In this document: one piece after another, positions 16,894 through 24,648 of the stretch
How the letters are laid out: every line of letters begins with the position of its first letter
Position numbering within the stretch: position 1 is the stretch's first letter
Assembly (NCBI GenBank): GCA_045107045.1
Contig: JBGCFR010000023.1
Span: 1 to 25,878 of the forward strand
DNA: 25,878 bases
Direction: 5' to 3'
Source of the DNA: Putridiphycobacter sp045107045
GTDB lineage: Bacteria > Bacteroidota > Bacteroidia > Flavobacteriales_D > Crocinitomicaceae
Notes under the pieces: model-generated
Database searches by the model: none
Seen by the model: the letters and a program-made list of their open reading frames with translations, nothing else
What the model was told of the DNA's origin: nothing
Program-made: the position numbers and the translations under genes

Positions 16894-18585
16894 ATGAGGA
16901 TTCCTGGAAATTTTGATCGTTGGATGTTTAACTATAAAGAAGGCAATTTGTCGGCTGAGGAGGCTGCCTATTTTGAATCTTTTATGCTATCAAATCCTAA
17001 TTTCGCTGAAGATGTAGAGGCTTGGGATAATTCATTTATTCGTCACGAATCAGTTGAATACCCTAACATGAATGCTTTGCTAAAAGAGAAAAGCATTTTT
17101 GCAAAATGGAAAAATTGGGCAGCTGCACTCTTATTATTACTGACAGTTGGAGGTGGTATTAGTTTATCTAATCAATTCTTGAATAAGAAAGTAAAAAACT
17201 ATACACAGAGATCAGGAGATTCAATTCTACACGCTTCAATTTTCCCGTATCAGTCGAACAATGCTCATACTTTAGATGATCAGATCTCTTTAGTAGATGC
17301 TGTTGCAAACAAAAATACCCAAGATATTAGCCTTTTAAGTTTAATTGGAAATACTGAATCATCATTATCTCAAAATAGTGGTGACCAATTAAATGGAAAA
17401 AAAATATCATCCACTGACAATTTAATTGATGAGTCTAGCCAATATCCTACAGAAAACTTTACCTATAAAAATTTGAACCGCTCAAGGAATTCTCAAAGCA
17501 GTTCAAAGAAACGAAGTCGCCAAATAGCTTTATCAAAAATTAAATCGACTTCTTCAGATTATTCAGCTTCTTACGAATTTAATCCAGAATTTAATAATAT
17601 TCCATTAGACCTGTCTTTTAAAAAGCGTGAATCAGGTTTGTTAGCTTTTAAATTGAAACGCTTTTTTAATAAATTAGATAAAATAACCGGTTACCCAATT
17701 GCTATTGTTAATTTGAGAGATCCTGATTTATTGATTCCGAATAAAAATGTATTGAATTTTAATCCAGGATTTGCCGGAAGTGGAGGTAATTTTAGAATAG
17801 GTGCTGATTACAGAAACCAGTGGACCAGTGAGTCCGTTAATAGCCAGGTAAGTACTTTGTATTTTGATACGTATAGTAAAGGAGCAAGAGGTGGTATTGG
17901 TGCCAGTGTAACCTATAGTGACTATAGAGGTGGAGTATATCAAAATATGTTTGCAAATCTGTATTATTCTCCTAAATTTGTCATTGGAAAACACATTGTT
18001 TTTGAACCAGCTTTAAAGGTGACTATGGGCAGATTGTCAAGCTCCAGTAAAGCAAATGAAGGTATTGAAGCAGTTGAATTTAATAGAGGAACTGTTATTA
18101 CTAAAGACCAAGGTTTACCAATAAATGGTAACAATTCATGGTTTAAGGATTATGGTGTTGGATTTGTTTTGAATACGGATTGGTTTTATGCTGGAGCGTT
18201 TGTAGATAATTTATCGGGTCATGATCAAAGAATTTACACACCAAAAGCGAGTAACTATATTGAAAGCCCTAAATTAATTACAGGGGTTGTAGGTTTTGAT
18301 TTTCAGTCACGAAATAAAAGAACAACATTGAGTCCATCACTGATGTATTATCAGTTTGGAGCTAAAAAGGAACTTTGGGCAGGAGCAACTGCTCAATTTA
18401 ATTGGTTAACAATTGGTGCTTCATATTCATCAAATAGTGAATATGCAGCTTCAGTAGGGTTAAAGTTTAAAGTGTTTAAATTAATATATCAAGTTGATAT
18501 GGTAGAATCAGAATTTTTGCTAGAAAGTTTTGTTTCTCACAATATTGGTATTAGATTTAACACGAAAAATAAGACTATTAGATAA
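16894..18585 (+). CDS. Hybrid protein: cytoplasmic anti-sigma segment, one TM helix, periplasmic linker, PorP/SprF-like outer-membrane barrel
   Basis: Seen: 563 residues with no cleavable signal peptide. Residues 1-70 form an acidic helical segment (FDRWMFNYKEGNLSAEEAAY) like the N-terminal part of Bacteroidota anti-sigma factors. One hydrophobic helix follows (about 74-92, WAAALLLLLTVGGGISL). Residues 100-265 are a polar, Ser/Asn/Lys-rich linker with few hydrophobics. From about 270 to the end is a PorP/SprF-like barrel: DPDLLIPNKNVLNFNPGFAG, then ADYRNQW, which aligns with DPEFTQFYANPIYLNPAMAG and NYRNQW of the next gene. The end (NTKNKTIR) lacks the Cys motif seen in free PorP/SprF proteins. 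Known: dual membrane-spanning anti-sigma factors with this order have been described in Bacteroides. Inference: senses barrel assembly or T9SS state and controls the sigma factor encoded just upstream. It ends 7 bases before porP. Confidence 0.85.
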   Translation: MRIPGNFDRWMFNYKEGNLSAEEAAYFESFMLSNPNFAEDVEAWDNSFIRHESVEYPNMNALLKEKSIFAKWKNWAAALLLLLTVGGGISLSNQFLNKKVKNYTQRSGDSILHASIFPYQSNNAHTLDDQISLVDAVANKNTQDISLLSLIGNTESSLSQNSGDQLNGKKISSTDNLIDESSQYPTENFTYKNLNRSRNSQSSSKKRSRQIALSKIKSTSSDYSASYEFNPEFNNIPLDLSFKKRESGLLAFKLKRFFNKLDKITGYPIAIVNLRDPDLLIPNKNVLNFNPGFAGSGGNFRIGADYRNQWTSESVNSQVSTLYFDTYSKGARGGIGASVTYSDYRGGVYQNMFANLYYSPKFVIGKHIVFEPALKVTMGRLSSSSKANEGIEAVEFNRGTVITKDQGLPINGNNSWFKDYGVGFVLNTDWFYAGAFVDNLSGHDQRIYTPKASNYIESPKLITGVVGFDFQSRNKRTTLSPSLMYYQFGAKKELWAGATAQFNWLTIGASYSSNSEYAASVGLKFKVFKLIYQVDMVESEFLLESFVSHNIGIRFNTKNKTIR

Positions 18586-18592
18586 GAAATTT

Positions 18593-19582
18593 ATGAAAAG
18601 ACTGAAAGAGAGCTTATTATTCTTATGCATTGGAGCAGCTTCTGTGGCGTTTGGGCAAGACCCAGAGTTTACGCAGTTTTATGCCAACCCAATTTATTTG
18701 AATCCTGCTATGGCAGGTTCGCACGGGTGTCCGAGACTTAATTTTAATTATAGAAATCAATGGCCTTCTATTCCAGGAGCGTTCATCACTAATACAGTAT
18801 CATACGATCAATATGTAAATGCATTACATGGTGGTATATCTGTATCAATGATGAATGACATGGCCGGACAAAATACAATTAATTGGAATGCATTAAATGC
18901 AGCCTATTCTTATCATTTACAAGCTTCAAAAAAATATTCTGTATTATTTGGTGCTCAAGTAGGATGGAATCAGAAATTTTTGAATTGGAATAAATTAACT
19001 TTTGGAGATATGATTGATCCGAGAAAAGGATTTATTTATCAAACAGGAGATCGTCCAAGTGGAAATTTATTAGATAACGGTTGGGGAACAAGAGGATTTT
19101 TTGATGTGGCAGCAGGTATTGTAGGTTACTCAGAGAATTTTTATTTTGGAATCGCTGGAAAGCACTTAAACAGACCAAAAGAGTCATTGATTAACTCAAC
19201 TCAAGATACTAGATTGCCAATGCGTTTTACAACTCATGTTGGTGCAAATATTGCCATTGGAAGTAGTTCTAAATACGGTAGTGAAATGAGTCTGTCACCA
19301 AATATGGTATACACTTACCAAGGTGGATTTAATCAGTTAAATGTAGGGTTGTATGCTAAGTACGGAAGTTTTACTGCTGGTGCTTGGTTAAGAGCTAGAG
19401 ATGCATTTATTTTATCAATTGGGGTAGATACTGGTGCTTTTAGATTTGGCTATAGTTATGATATTACAACATCAACATTATCAAATGCGAGCGGTGGTTC
19501 GCATGAATTGTCATTAGGGCTGAACTTTAATTGTAAGAAACCGATACAAAAGTTTCGTACAATTTCATGTCCGTCCTTTTAA
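18593..19582 (+). CDS. PorP/SprF family type IX secretion system outer-membrane protein
   Basis: Seen: 329 residues from the ATG at 18593 (MKRLKESLLFLCIGAASVAFGQ, signal peptide). A longer frame from 18530 would read into the upstream gene and hide the signal peptide, so it is rejected. The hallmark N-terminus is DPEFTQFYANPIYLNPAMAG, then NYRNQWPSIPG; HLNRPKESL occurs mid-protein; and the C-terminus is ISCPSF, typical of the family. It follows the hybrid anti-sigma gene by 7 bases and has hairpins after it, so the sigma/anti-sigma/porP operon ends here. Known: outer-membrane partner of T9SS and gliding machinery. Inference: either the client whose folding or occupancy is watched by the hybrid barrel, or its binding partner; no type B cargo gene lies next to it in this window. 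Confidence 0.9.
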   Translation: MKRLKESLLFLCIGAASVAFGQDPEFTQFYANPIYLNPAMAGSHGCPRLNFNYRNQWPSIPGAFITNTVSYDQYVNALHGGISVSMMNDMAGQNTINWNALNAAYSYHLQASKKYSVLFGAQVGWNQKFLNWNKLTFGDMIDPRKGFIYQTGDRPSGNLLDNGWGTRGFFDVAAGIVGYSENFYFGIAGKHLNRPKESLINSTQDTRLPMRFTTHVGANIAIGSSSKYGSEMSLSPNMVYTYQGGFNQLNVGLYAKYGSFTAGAWLRARDAFILSIGVDTGAFRFGYSYDITTSTLSNASGGSHELSLGLNFNCKKPIQKFRTISCPSF

Positions 19583-19586
19583 ACCG

Positions 19587-19634
19587 TTAAAGGGGTGGTT
19601 CCCTTTAATGTTATTCCATTTTAATTAATGGAAT
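19587..19634 (+). repeat. Two consecutive perfect hairpins after porP
   Basis: The first is TTAAAGGG-gtggtt-CCCTTTAA (19587-19608). The second is ATTCCATT-ttaatt-AATGGAAT (19613-19634). Both have perfect 8-base stems with 6-base loops and lie just after the porP stop. Neither is followed by a long T run. They may protect the 3' end of the mRNA. Confidence 0.55.
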
Positions 19635-19655
19635 TCTTTGTTTTGGTTTAGGAAG

Positions 19656-19695
19656 GAGATTTGTGCTTATTGAGTGCAAATCTCTTTTCTTTTTC
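19656..19695 (+). terminator. Intrinsic terminator of the sigma / anti-sigma / porP operon
   Basis: A perfect 8-base stem GAGATTTG / CAAATCTC (19656-19663 and 19677-19684) with a 13-base loop is followed by TTTTCTTTTT (19685-19694). The tract of Ts fits an intrinsic terminator for the plus strand. Confidence 0.6.
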
Positions 19696-19724
19696 TAATC
19701 AAATATTTCCTTTAGTAAATCGTT

Positions 19725-19776
19725 TGTTCTCGATACGTTTTATTTGCCGCAACCAAATAATACACTCGAACTGACA
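19725..19776 (-). repeat. Dispersed-type repeat unit A (minus orientation)
   Basis: Read on the minus strand, the unit runs TGTCAGTTCGAGT ... GTATCGAGAACA with an internal hairpin TTATTTG-gttgcgg-CAAATAA. Its ends match those of unit B at 19867-19920, in inverted orientation. From memory, sequences with these ends recur in intergenic regions of Flavobacteriia; I cannot count copies here. Confidence 0.6.
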
Positions 19777-19866
19777 CTTACTATTTTCTAATGCATCAAT
19801 TCGAAAGTTATAAATACTATATTTTGGCTTGCAGAAATTCACTTCCTATTTGGTAATCATTTCTAC

Positions 19867-19920
19867 TGTTAGTTCGAGTAGTTTGTATAAGTGAAGCTTA
19901 TATAAATTGTATCGAGAACA
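19867..19920 (+). repeat. Dispersed-type repeat unit B (plus orientation)
   Basis: TGTTAGTTCGAGT ... GTATCGAGAACA with an internal hairpin TATAAG-tgaag-CTTATA. The outer 12 bases are a perfect inverted match to unit A and the inner 13 bases match at 12 positions, while the middle differs. Together the two units fill most of the gap between the convergent porP and amidohydrolase genes. Confidence 0.6.
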
Positions 19921-19932
19921 GTTTTTCATAAA

Positions 19933-21576
19933 TCACTCTACAGTATAAACCTGCTGACCATCTAAAAAAGTACTAAATACAAACGTATTTAATATTTCAG
20001 CATCCGGAATAGTCATAATATCTTTTGTGAGTATGACAAAGTCAGCATCTTTTCCTGCTTCTAAACTCCCTCTTGTTTTTTCTTCAAAATTTGAAAAAGC
20101 TGCCCATCTTGTAATACCTAGCAAGGCTTCTTGCCTGGTTAACTGCTCGGCTGGGTGAAATGGTTCACCATGCCCTTCTGTTTTCTTTTGTCTTGTCACA
20201 GCGGCATAATAAGTTTCTAAAACAGAAATATTTTCAATTGGAAAATCAGTACCCAAAGCAATAATACCGGCTTTATTCAATAATGTTTTATAGGCATAGG
20301 CATATGGAATTCTTTCCGATCCAATGCGATCTTCGGCCCAATCCATGTCAGATGTGCAATGTGTTGGCTGAACGGACGGGATGACTCCTAAATATTCAAA
20401 AAACTTAAAATCTTCAGGATTTAGAATTTGAGCATGTTCAATTTTCCAGCGGTGATCGGGCTTCTGACCAATCACATCCTGATAAATATTTAGTAATAAT
20501 CGATTAGCAGAATCACCAATGCAATGGGTGTTGAGTTGGAAGTTGACATTGTCCGCAAATTTTGCAATGCTCTCTATTTTATCCTTTGAACGCAAAATGG
20601 TTCCAAAATGATCAGAAGAGTCGGAGTAAGGTGTTATCAGACATGCACCACGCGAACCTAAGGCACCATCAGCTATTAGTTTCAAGCTACAAATATGAAG
20701 GTGACTGCTATCGAAACTGCCATTCTCTAGCACATAACTTAAATTCCCCTCATCAGGAAACAACATGGCATAATTCTTAATAGTTAGCTCACCTTTAGTA
20801 TACCAATCCATAAAATCTTGTCTTTGAATTGATGTAATTCCTGCATCATTGATAGAGGTGAGGCCCTGCTCAAATAATTTGTATTCGGCTTTTTTAAGGA
20901 ACGCTAATTTTTGTTCAGTTTTCAATTCTGGAATGATATCAATAACAATGTCAACTGCATTGTCAATTAATATTCCTGTCAGTTCACCATTCTTAATCAT
21001 AATCTGACCACCTTCAATCATTGTTTCAGGATTAATGTTTGCCAATTCAAGTGCCTTTTTGTTTGCTAAGGCACCATGTCCGTCAATACGTCTAATTAAA
21101 ATTGGTTTATTTGGAAATAGTTTTGATAGGCTATCATTGTTCGGAAATGATTGATCTTCCCATAAATTTTGATCCCAACCTCGGCCAGTAATCCACTGTG
21201 AATTGCTCGTTTCATCAAATTCAATAATTCTTGAAATGACTTCGTTAAATGATTTGGAGCCAACCAAATTAACTGTATTAAATGTATTGGCATATCCCCA
21301 AAAATGGCAATGTGCATCATAAAATCCTGGATAAATTGGTTTCAATTCTGCATCTATAATTTGGTCACAACTATAGCCATTTAGTATTTCCCTTTCTGGT
21401 CCTACTTGAAGTATTTTTCCATCACGAATAGCCATGGCATCATAGACATTAAAATCTTTGTCACAGCTATAAATTTTGGCATTATGAATAATTAAGTCAG
21501 CTGTGTCGCCTTTGTAGCAAGAGGTGACCAGTATTGCTAGTGTCAAAAGTTGAAAAATGCAATTAATGGATTTCAT
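19933..21576 (-). CDS. YtcJ-like amidohydrolase (amidohydrolase family 3) lipoprotein
   Basis: Seen: 547 residues with a lipobox LVTSC (Cys20). The metal-dependent hydrolase motifs are DAHCHFWG (His89 and His91), NTHCIGDSANR, HRWKIEHAQI and GTDFPIEN, in the usual order of the YtcJ/amidohydrolase-3 group, with an N-terminal beta sandwich (ADLIIHNAKIYS). Known: these enzymes hydrolyse C-N bonds of amide-like substrates using one or two metals; substrates are mostly unknown. Inference: anchored to a membrane, in the periplasm or at the surface. It overlaps the upstream membrane-protein gene by 14 bases and is the last gene of the tgt operon. No T-tailed terminator is visible after it in the minus direction. 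Confidence 0.88.
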   Translation of the reverse strand: MKSINCIFQLLTLAILVTSCYKGDTADLIIHNAKIYSCDKDFNVYDAMAIRDGKILQVGPEREILNGYSCDQIIDAELKPIYPGFYDAHCHFWGYANTFNTVNLVGSKSFNEVISRIIEFDETSNSQWITGRGWDQNLWEDQSFPNNDSLSKLFPNKPILIRRIDGHGALANKKALELANINPETMIEGGQIMIKNGELTGILIDNAVDIVIDIIPELKTEQKLAFLKKAEYKLFEQGLTSINDAGITSIQRQDFMDWYTKGELTIKNYAMLFPDEGNLSYVLENGSFDSSHLHICSLKLIADGALGSRGACLITPYSDSSDHFGTILRSKDKIESIAKFADNVNFQLNTHCIGDSANRLLLNIYQDVIGQKPDHRWKIEHAQILNPEDFKFFEYLGVIPSVQPTHCTSDMDWAEDRIGSERIPYAYAYKTLLNKAGIIALGTDFPIENISVLETYYAAVTRQKKTEGHGEPFHPAEQLTRQEALLGITRWAAFSNFEEKTRGSLEAGKDADFVILTKDIMTIPDAEILNTFVFSTFLDGQQVYTVE

Positions 21577-23023
21577 TTTGTTTAGGTTTAATAATTATAA
21601 ATGCCAGAATCAGTAATAATAGTTCGACAGGTATTTTATAACGGACAATGGCCCCAAAAATTGGTACTGACCATCCAATAATTAATGCAATTAGAAAGGC
21701 AGAAAATAATAATGCTGCAACCAAATAGTTTTCCGTTTTATTAAGTGATCTACGCTTTATAAATGCGATTATGATAATTAATAGTAATAAAATGTTTGCA
21801 GCAAAGTTAAGCAGTCTTTCTAATTTATAAGATGGAAAAGGCTTTAAAAACACGTTTAAAATGGCATCAAATGTGTTTTTTAAAAGCTGTTTGGACGAGT
21901 GATTAATCAGTACAGGTTTATGATAGCTTTTTGAAGGGGCATACACTAAATAGACTGAATATTTTGACCGTGATGGTTGAATGATGAAAGATTGATATTC
22001 TGATTGTCCAAATAATTTATATTCACCTTCCGTTATGGCTAAAACTTGAATACTATCATTTGCACTCAGCTCAAAATTAGTAAGCTGATAGTATGGAAAG
22101 ACACAAAAAGAACTGTCAGTTACAAAGGCAATTCCTCCTTTGGCTAAATTATTTAAATCATTTTGTTTAGACGATATTTTATCAGTCAGATTAAAACGAT
22201 TTGGCATTGTAAATCCAACAACTAATAACATTAGTGACAGCCCAGTCAAAATCAATAACCCTTTTTTAGACCATTTAATTAATTTTCCAATCAATAGAAA
22301 GCTAGTGAATATAATAATTATTAAGCCTGCATATGGCTTATTGGAAACAAGTATAACACCTGCAATAAACAACCATACTATGAATTTAAGGGGTTGATGA
22401 AATATCTTTTTAACGGACCAACACCAGATGCCAAAGCCTAAAATTAAAATGGACTCTTTCAGTAAACTCGAACTCCAAAATGCAAGGTTGGGTAAACAGA
22501 TTAATGCAAACCAGAAGTAAACCTTTCTCGCTACAAAATCTTGAAAAGCTTTGTAGGTTAGAAATATTCCTGTAAATGAAAGAAAGCTGAAAACCAGTGC
22601 ATGGACATAAATATTACCAAACGAAAAAAATCGAATAATGGCATTCATTTTTACAATCAATCTATTATCATTAAACCAATCACTTGAAGGACCAGCTGAC
22701 CAGACGGTTGTGTTTTGCATCAATTCTAGTGATACATCTTGAGTAGGAGGTAAGCCCAATAAGAGTTTAAAAAAATCACTTGGACTTTCATAAAATATGG
22801 CATTAATGATATTTCCGTCATATAGAAAACGAACAGAATCACCAGATAAAATACCATCCGAAAAATAATAGCTAAAAACGAGGATAAAGGATATAGCAAA
22901 GGCCAACTTTATGCCGAATCCTAATATTAAGTAGGGTTTACTAATTGATGGTGTTTGATAATACTTTACGATTAACCAACAGCTAAGTCCTAAACAAATT
23001 ATAAAACTTAACCAGCCTAACAT
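21563..23023 (-). CDS. Polytopic membrane protein, GT-C-glycosyltransferase-like topology, function unknown
   Basis: Not assigned. Seen: 486 residues with about ten hydrophobic helices. A large soluble loop (about 275-385) lies between helices seven and eight. The first external loop has an acidic motif GDSVRFLYDG (about 60-69), and LPNLAFWSSSLLKES (about 177-191) precedes a helix. Acidic first loops and a large late loop recall GT-C glycosyltransferases and polysaccharide polymerases, but no diagnostic motif is certain. The ATG at 23021-23023 shares its A with the stop of the TonB-C-like gene (TAATG), and its 3' end overlaps the amidohydrolase gene by 14 bases. Such tight coupling suggests balanced expression. 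Alternatives are an O-antigen ligase or polymerase-like protein, or an orphan membrane protein. Confidence 0.6.
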   Translation of the reverse strand: MLGWLSFIICLGLSCWLIVKYYQTPSISKPYLILGFGIKLAFAISFILVFSYYFSDGILSGDSVRFLYDGNIINAIFYESPSDFFKLLLGLPPTQDVSLELMQNTTVWSAGPSSDWFNDNRLIVKMNAIIRFFSFGNIYVHALVFSFLSFTGIFLTYKAFQDFVARKVYFWFALICLPNLAFWSSSLLKESILILGFGIWCWSVKKIFHQPLKFIVWLFIAGVILVSNKPYAGLIIIIFTSFLLIGKLIKWSKKGLLILTGLSLMLLVVGFTMPNRFNLTDKISSKQNDLNNLAKGGIAFVTDSSFCVFPYYQLTNFELSANDSIQVLAITEGEYKLFGQSEYQSFIIQPSRSKYSVYLVYAPSKSYHKPVLINHSSKQLLKNTFDAILNVFLKPFPSYKLERLLNFAANILLLLIIIIAFIKRRSLNKTENYLVAALLFSAFLIALIIGWSVPIFGAIVRYKIPVELLLLILAFIIIKPKQNEIH

Positions 23024-23358
23024 TACGGTTTTAAAATAGTAATGGCAATTACTCCTGTATGGAACTGAGGGTATTCACTCCCTGCTTTAAATTGTAAATT
23101 TGCTTTAATGTGGTTAATGGCTTTGACCATGGTTGGAGTTGAATAGCCTGTTGATGCCATTTTATCTAATTTGCAGGACACTACTTTTCCGCTTTCGTCA
23201 ACACTAATAGTAAAGGTTAGTCGGCCTGGTTTATGGCCTTCAACTTCAAAATAAAAATCTTTAACCACGGGTCTTTTAGAAATTGCTAAGTCTCCACTTA
23301 ATTGCCCAAACGAAAATTGAACTACTAAAAGCAATATAAATACTAGAATCTGTTTCAT
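23023..23358 (-). CDS. Small secreted protein with a TonB C-terminal-like domain
   Basis: Seen: 111 residues from the ATG at 23356-23358 (MKQILVFILLLVVQFSFGQ, signal peptide); a longer frame reaching 23403 runs back into tgt and is rejected. The mature part has RLTFTISVDESGKVVSCKL, then a helix containing AINHIKANLQF, then GVIAITILKP. That is the beta-alpha-beta pattern of TonB C-terminal domains. There is no transmembrane anchor or proline-rich arm, so it cannot act as a standard energy transducer. Inference: a stand-alone periplasmic TonB-C-like module. It sits 2 bases after the tgt stop and overlaps the next start by one base. Confidence 0.65.
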   Translation of the reverse strand: MKQILVFILLLVVQFSFGQLSGDLAISKRPVVKDFYFEVEGHKPGRLTFTISVDESGKVVSCKLDKMASTGYSTPTMVKAINHIKANLQFKAGSEYPQFHTGVIAITILKP

Positions 23359-23360
23359 TA

Positions 23361-24491
23361 TTATAGTTTTTGTGCCATTTGTTTGACCATTTGGTTTTTC
23401 CAAAGGGTAAATGTACCAGCTTCAATTTGTGCTCGTGCTTCGCCCATTAGCCATAAATAAAAGGCTAAATTATGAATACTGGCAATTTGCTTGCCTAAGG
23501 CCTCATTAACACTAAATAAATGGCGAACATATGCCTTACTATACGTTGAATCTACATAAGAGGTTCCATCAGGGTCTAAAGGACTAAAATCATCTTTCCA
23601 TTTCAGATTAGAGATATTGATAAATCCGTTTCTTGTATATATTTTACCATGCCTAGCATTTCTTGTCGGTAATACACAATCAAACATATCAATACCAAGG
23701 GCAATACATTCTAATAAGTTAATTGGTGTACCAACACCCATTAAATAGCGAGGCTTTTCAGTAGGTAAAATATCACAGACTAAATCTGTCATTTCATATA
23801 AGTCTTCATCCGGCTCACCAACCGATAGGCCACCAATAGCATTAGCCGGTAAATCAAAGTCAACAATTGCTTTGGCAGATTCTTGCCTTAAATCTTTATA
23901 AACACTCCCTTGAATGATTGGTAATAATGTTTGATTATAACCATATAGTGGCTCTGTCGACTCCATTCTATCTACACATCTTTTTAACCAACGGTGGGTC
24001 ATGTGCATTGAATTTTTGGCGTAATTATATTCACAAGGATAGGGTGTGCACTCATCAAAAGCCATAATTAAGTCAGCACCAATGGTACGTTGAATGTCAA
24101 CAGCATATTCTGGCGAAAATAAATGAAAACTCCCGTCAATATGACTTTGGAATTTAACACCTTCTTCCTTAATTTTTCGAGTGCCTGATAAGGAGTAGAC
24201 TTGGTATCCACCAGAATCCGTTAAGATGGGCTTTTGCCAATTCATAAACTGGTGCAAACCACCTGCTTTTTGAATAGTTTCAATGCCTGGTCTGAGGTAA
24301 AGGTGATAGGTATTGCCAAGAATAATTTGAGCTTTAATATCGTTTTCTACTTCGTGTTGATGAACCCCTTTAACAGTAGCCGCAGTTCCCACAGGCATAA
24401 AAATGGGCGTTTTAATGTCACCATGGTCCGTTGTTACAGTTCCAGTTCTCGCCTTTGAGCCCGGGTCAGTTGTTTCAAGTTTAAATTTCAT
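23361..24491 (-). CDS. tgt: tRNA-guanine transglycosylase (queuine/preQ1 tRNA-ribosyltransferase)
   Basis: Seen: 376 residues from the ATG at 24489-24491, the usual family length. Motifs are DSGGYQVYSL (general base D92), AFDECTP, GGLSVGEP, RYLMGVGTP and FDCVLPTRNARHG (nucleophile D271 by comparison with the Zymomonas enzyme). The usual zinc site near the C-terminus, CxCxxC plus His, is not present: DPDGTSYVDSTYSKAY replaces it, although H340 is kept. Known: the enzyme exchanges guanine 34 for preQ1 in tRNAs with GUN anticodons, in the queuosine pathway. It is the first gene of a four-gene operon whose other members have no known link to tRNA modification. Confidence 0.95.
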   Translation of the reverse strand: MKFKLETTDPGSKARTGTVTTDHGDIKTPIFMPVGTAATVKGVHQHEVENDIKAQIILGNTYHLYLRPGIETIQKAGGLHQFMNWQKPILTDSGGYQVYSLSGTRKIKEEGVKFQSHIDGSFHLFSPEYAVDIQRTIGADLIMAFDECTPYPCEYNYAKNSMHMTHRWLKRCVDRMESTEPLYGYNQTLLPIIQGSVYKDLRQESAKAIVDFDLPANAIGGLSVGEPDEDLYEMTDLVCDILPTEKPRYLMGVGTPINLLECIALGIDMFDCVLPTRNARHGKIYTRNGFINISNLKWKDDFSPLDPDGTSYVDSTYSKAYVRHLFSVNEALGKQIASIHNLAFYLWLMGEARAQIEAGTFTLWKNQMVKQMAQKL

Positions 24492-24514
24492 TCAGTAGAA
24501 TAGTAATTTTGTCA

Positions 24515-24522
24515 CAAAGATA
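24515..24522 (-). promoter_or_regulatory. -7 box (TATCTTTG) of the tgt operon
   Basis: Minus-strand TATCTTTG is an exact TAnnTTTG match, 24 bases before the tgt ATG. The nearest upstream TTG is 26 bases away, slightly more than the normal spacing, so the -33 element is uncertain. Confidence 0.5.
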
Positions 24523-24608
24523 AACGAATCAAAAAAATGGCTTGTGGTCAATCACAAATTTAACTAATCAGCACATAATTTATTAAACACGAAACAACAG
24601 CAGAAGAG

Positions 24609-24648
24609 AATTACCCGTACATTTATACGTATAAATGTACGGGTAATT
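24609..24648. repeat. 40-base perfect palindrome in the tgt upstream gap
   Basis: The left half, AATTACCCGTACATTTATAC, is followed directly by its exact reverse complement; the centre is between 24628 and 24629. There is no loop and no mismatch. It lies 118 bases upstream of tgt and 219 bases upstream of the next plus-strand gene, so it does not follow either gene and is unlikely to be a terminator for them. Confidence 0.85.
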
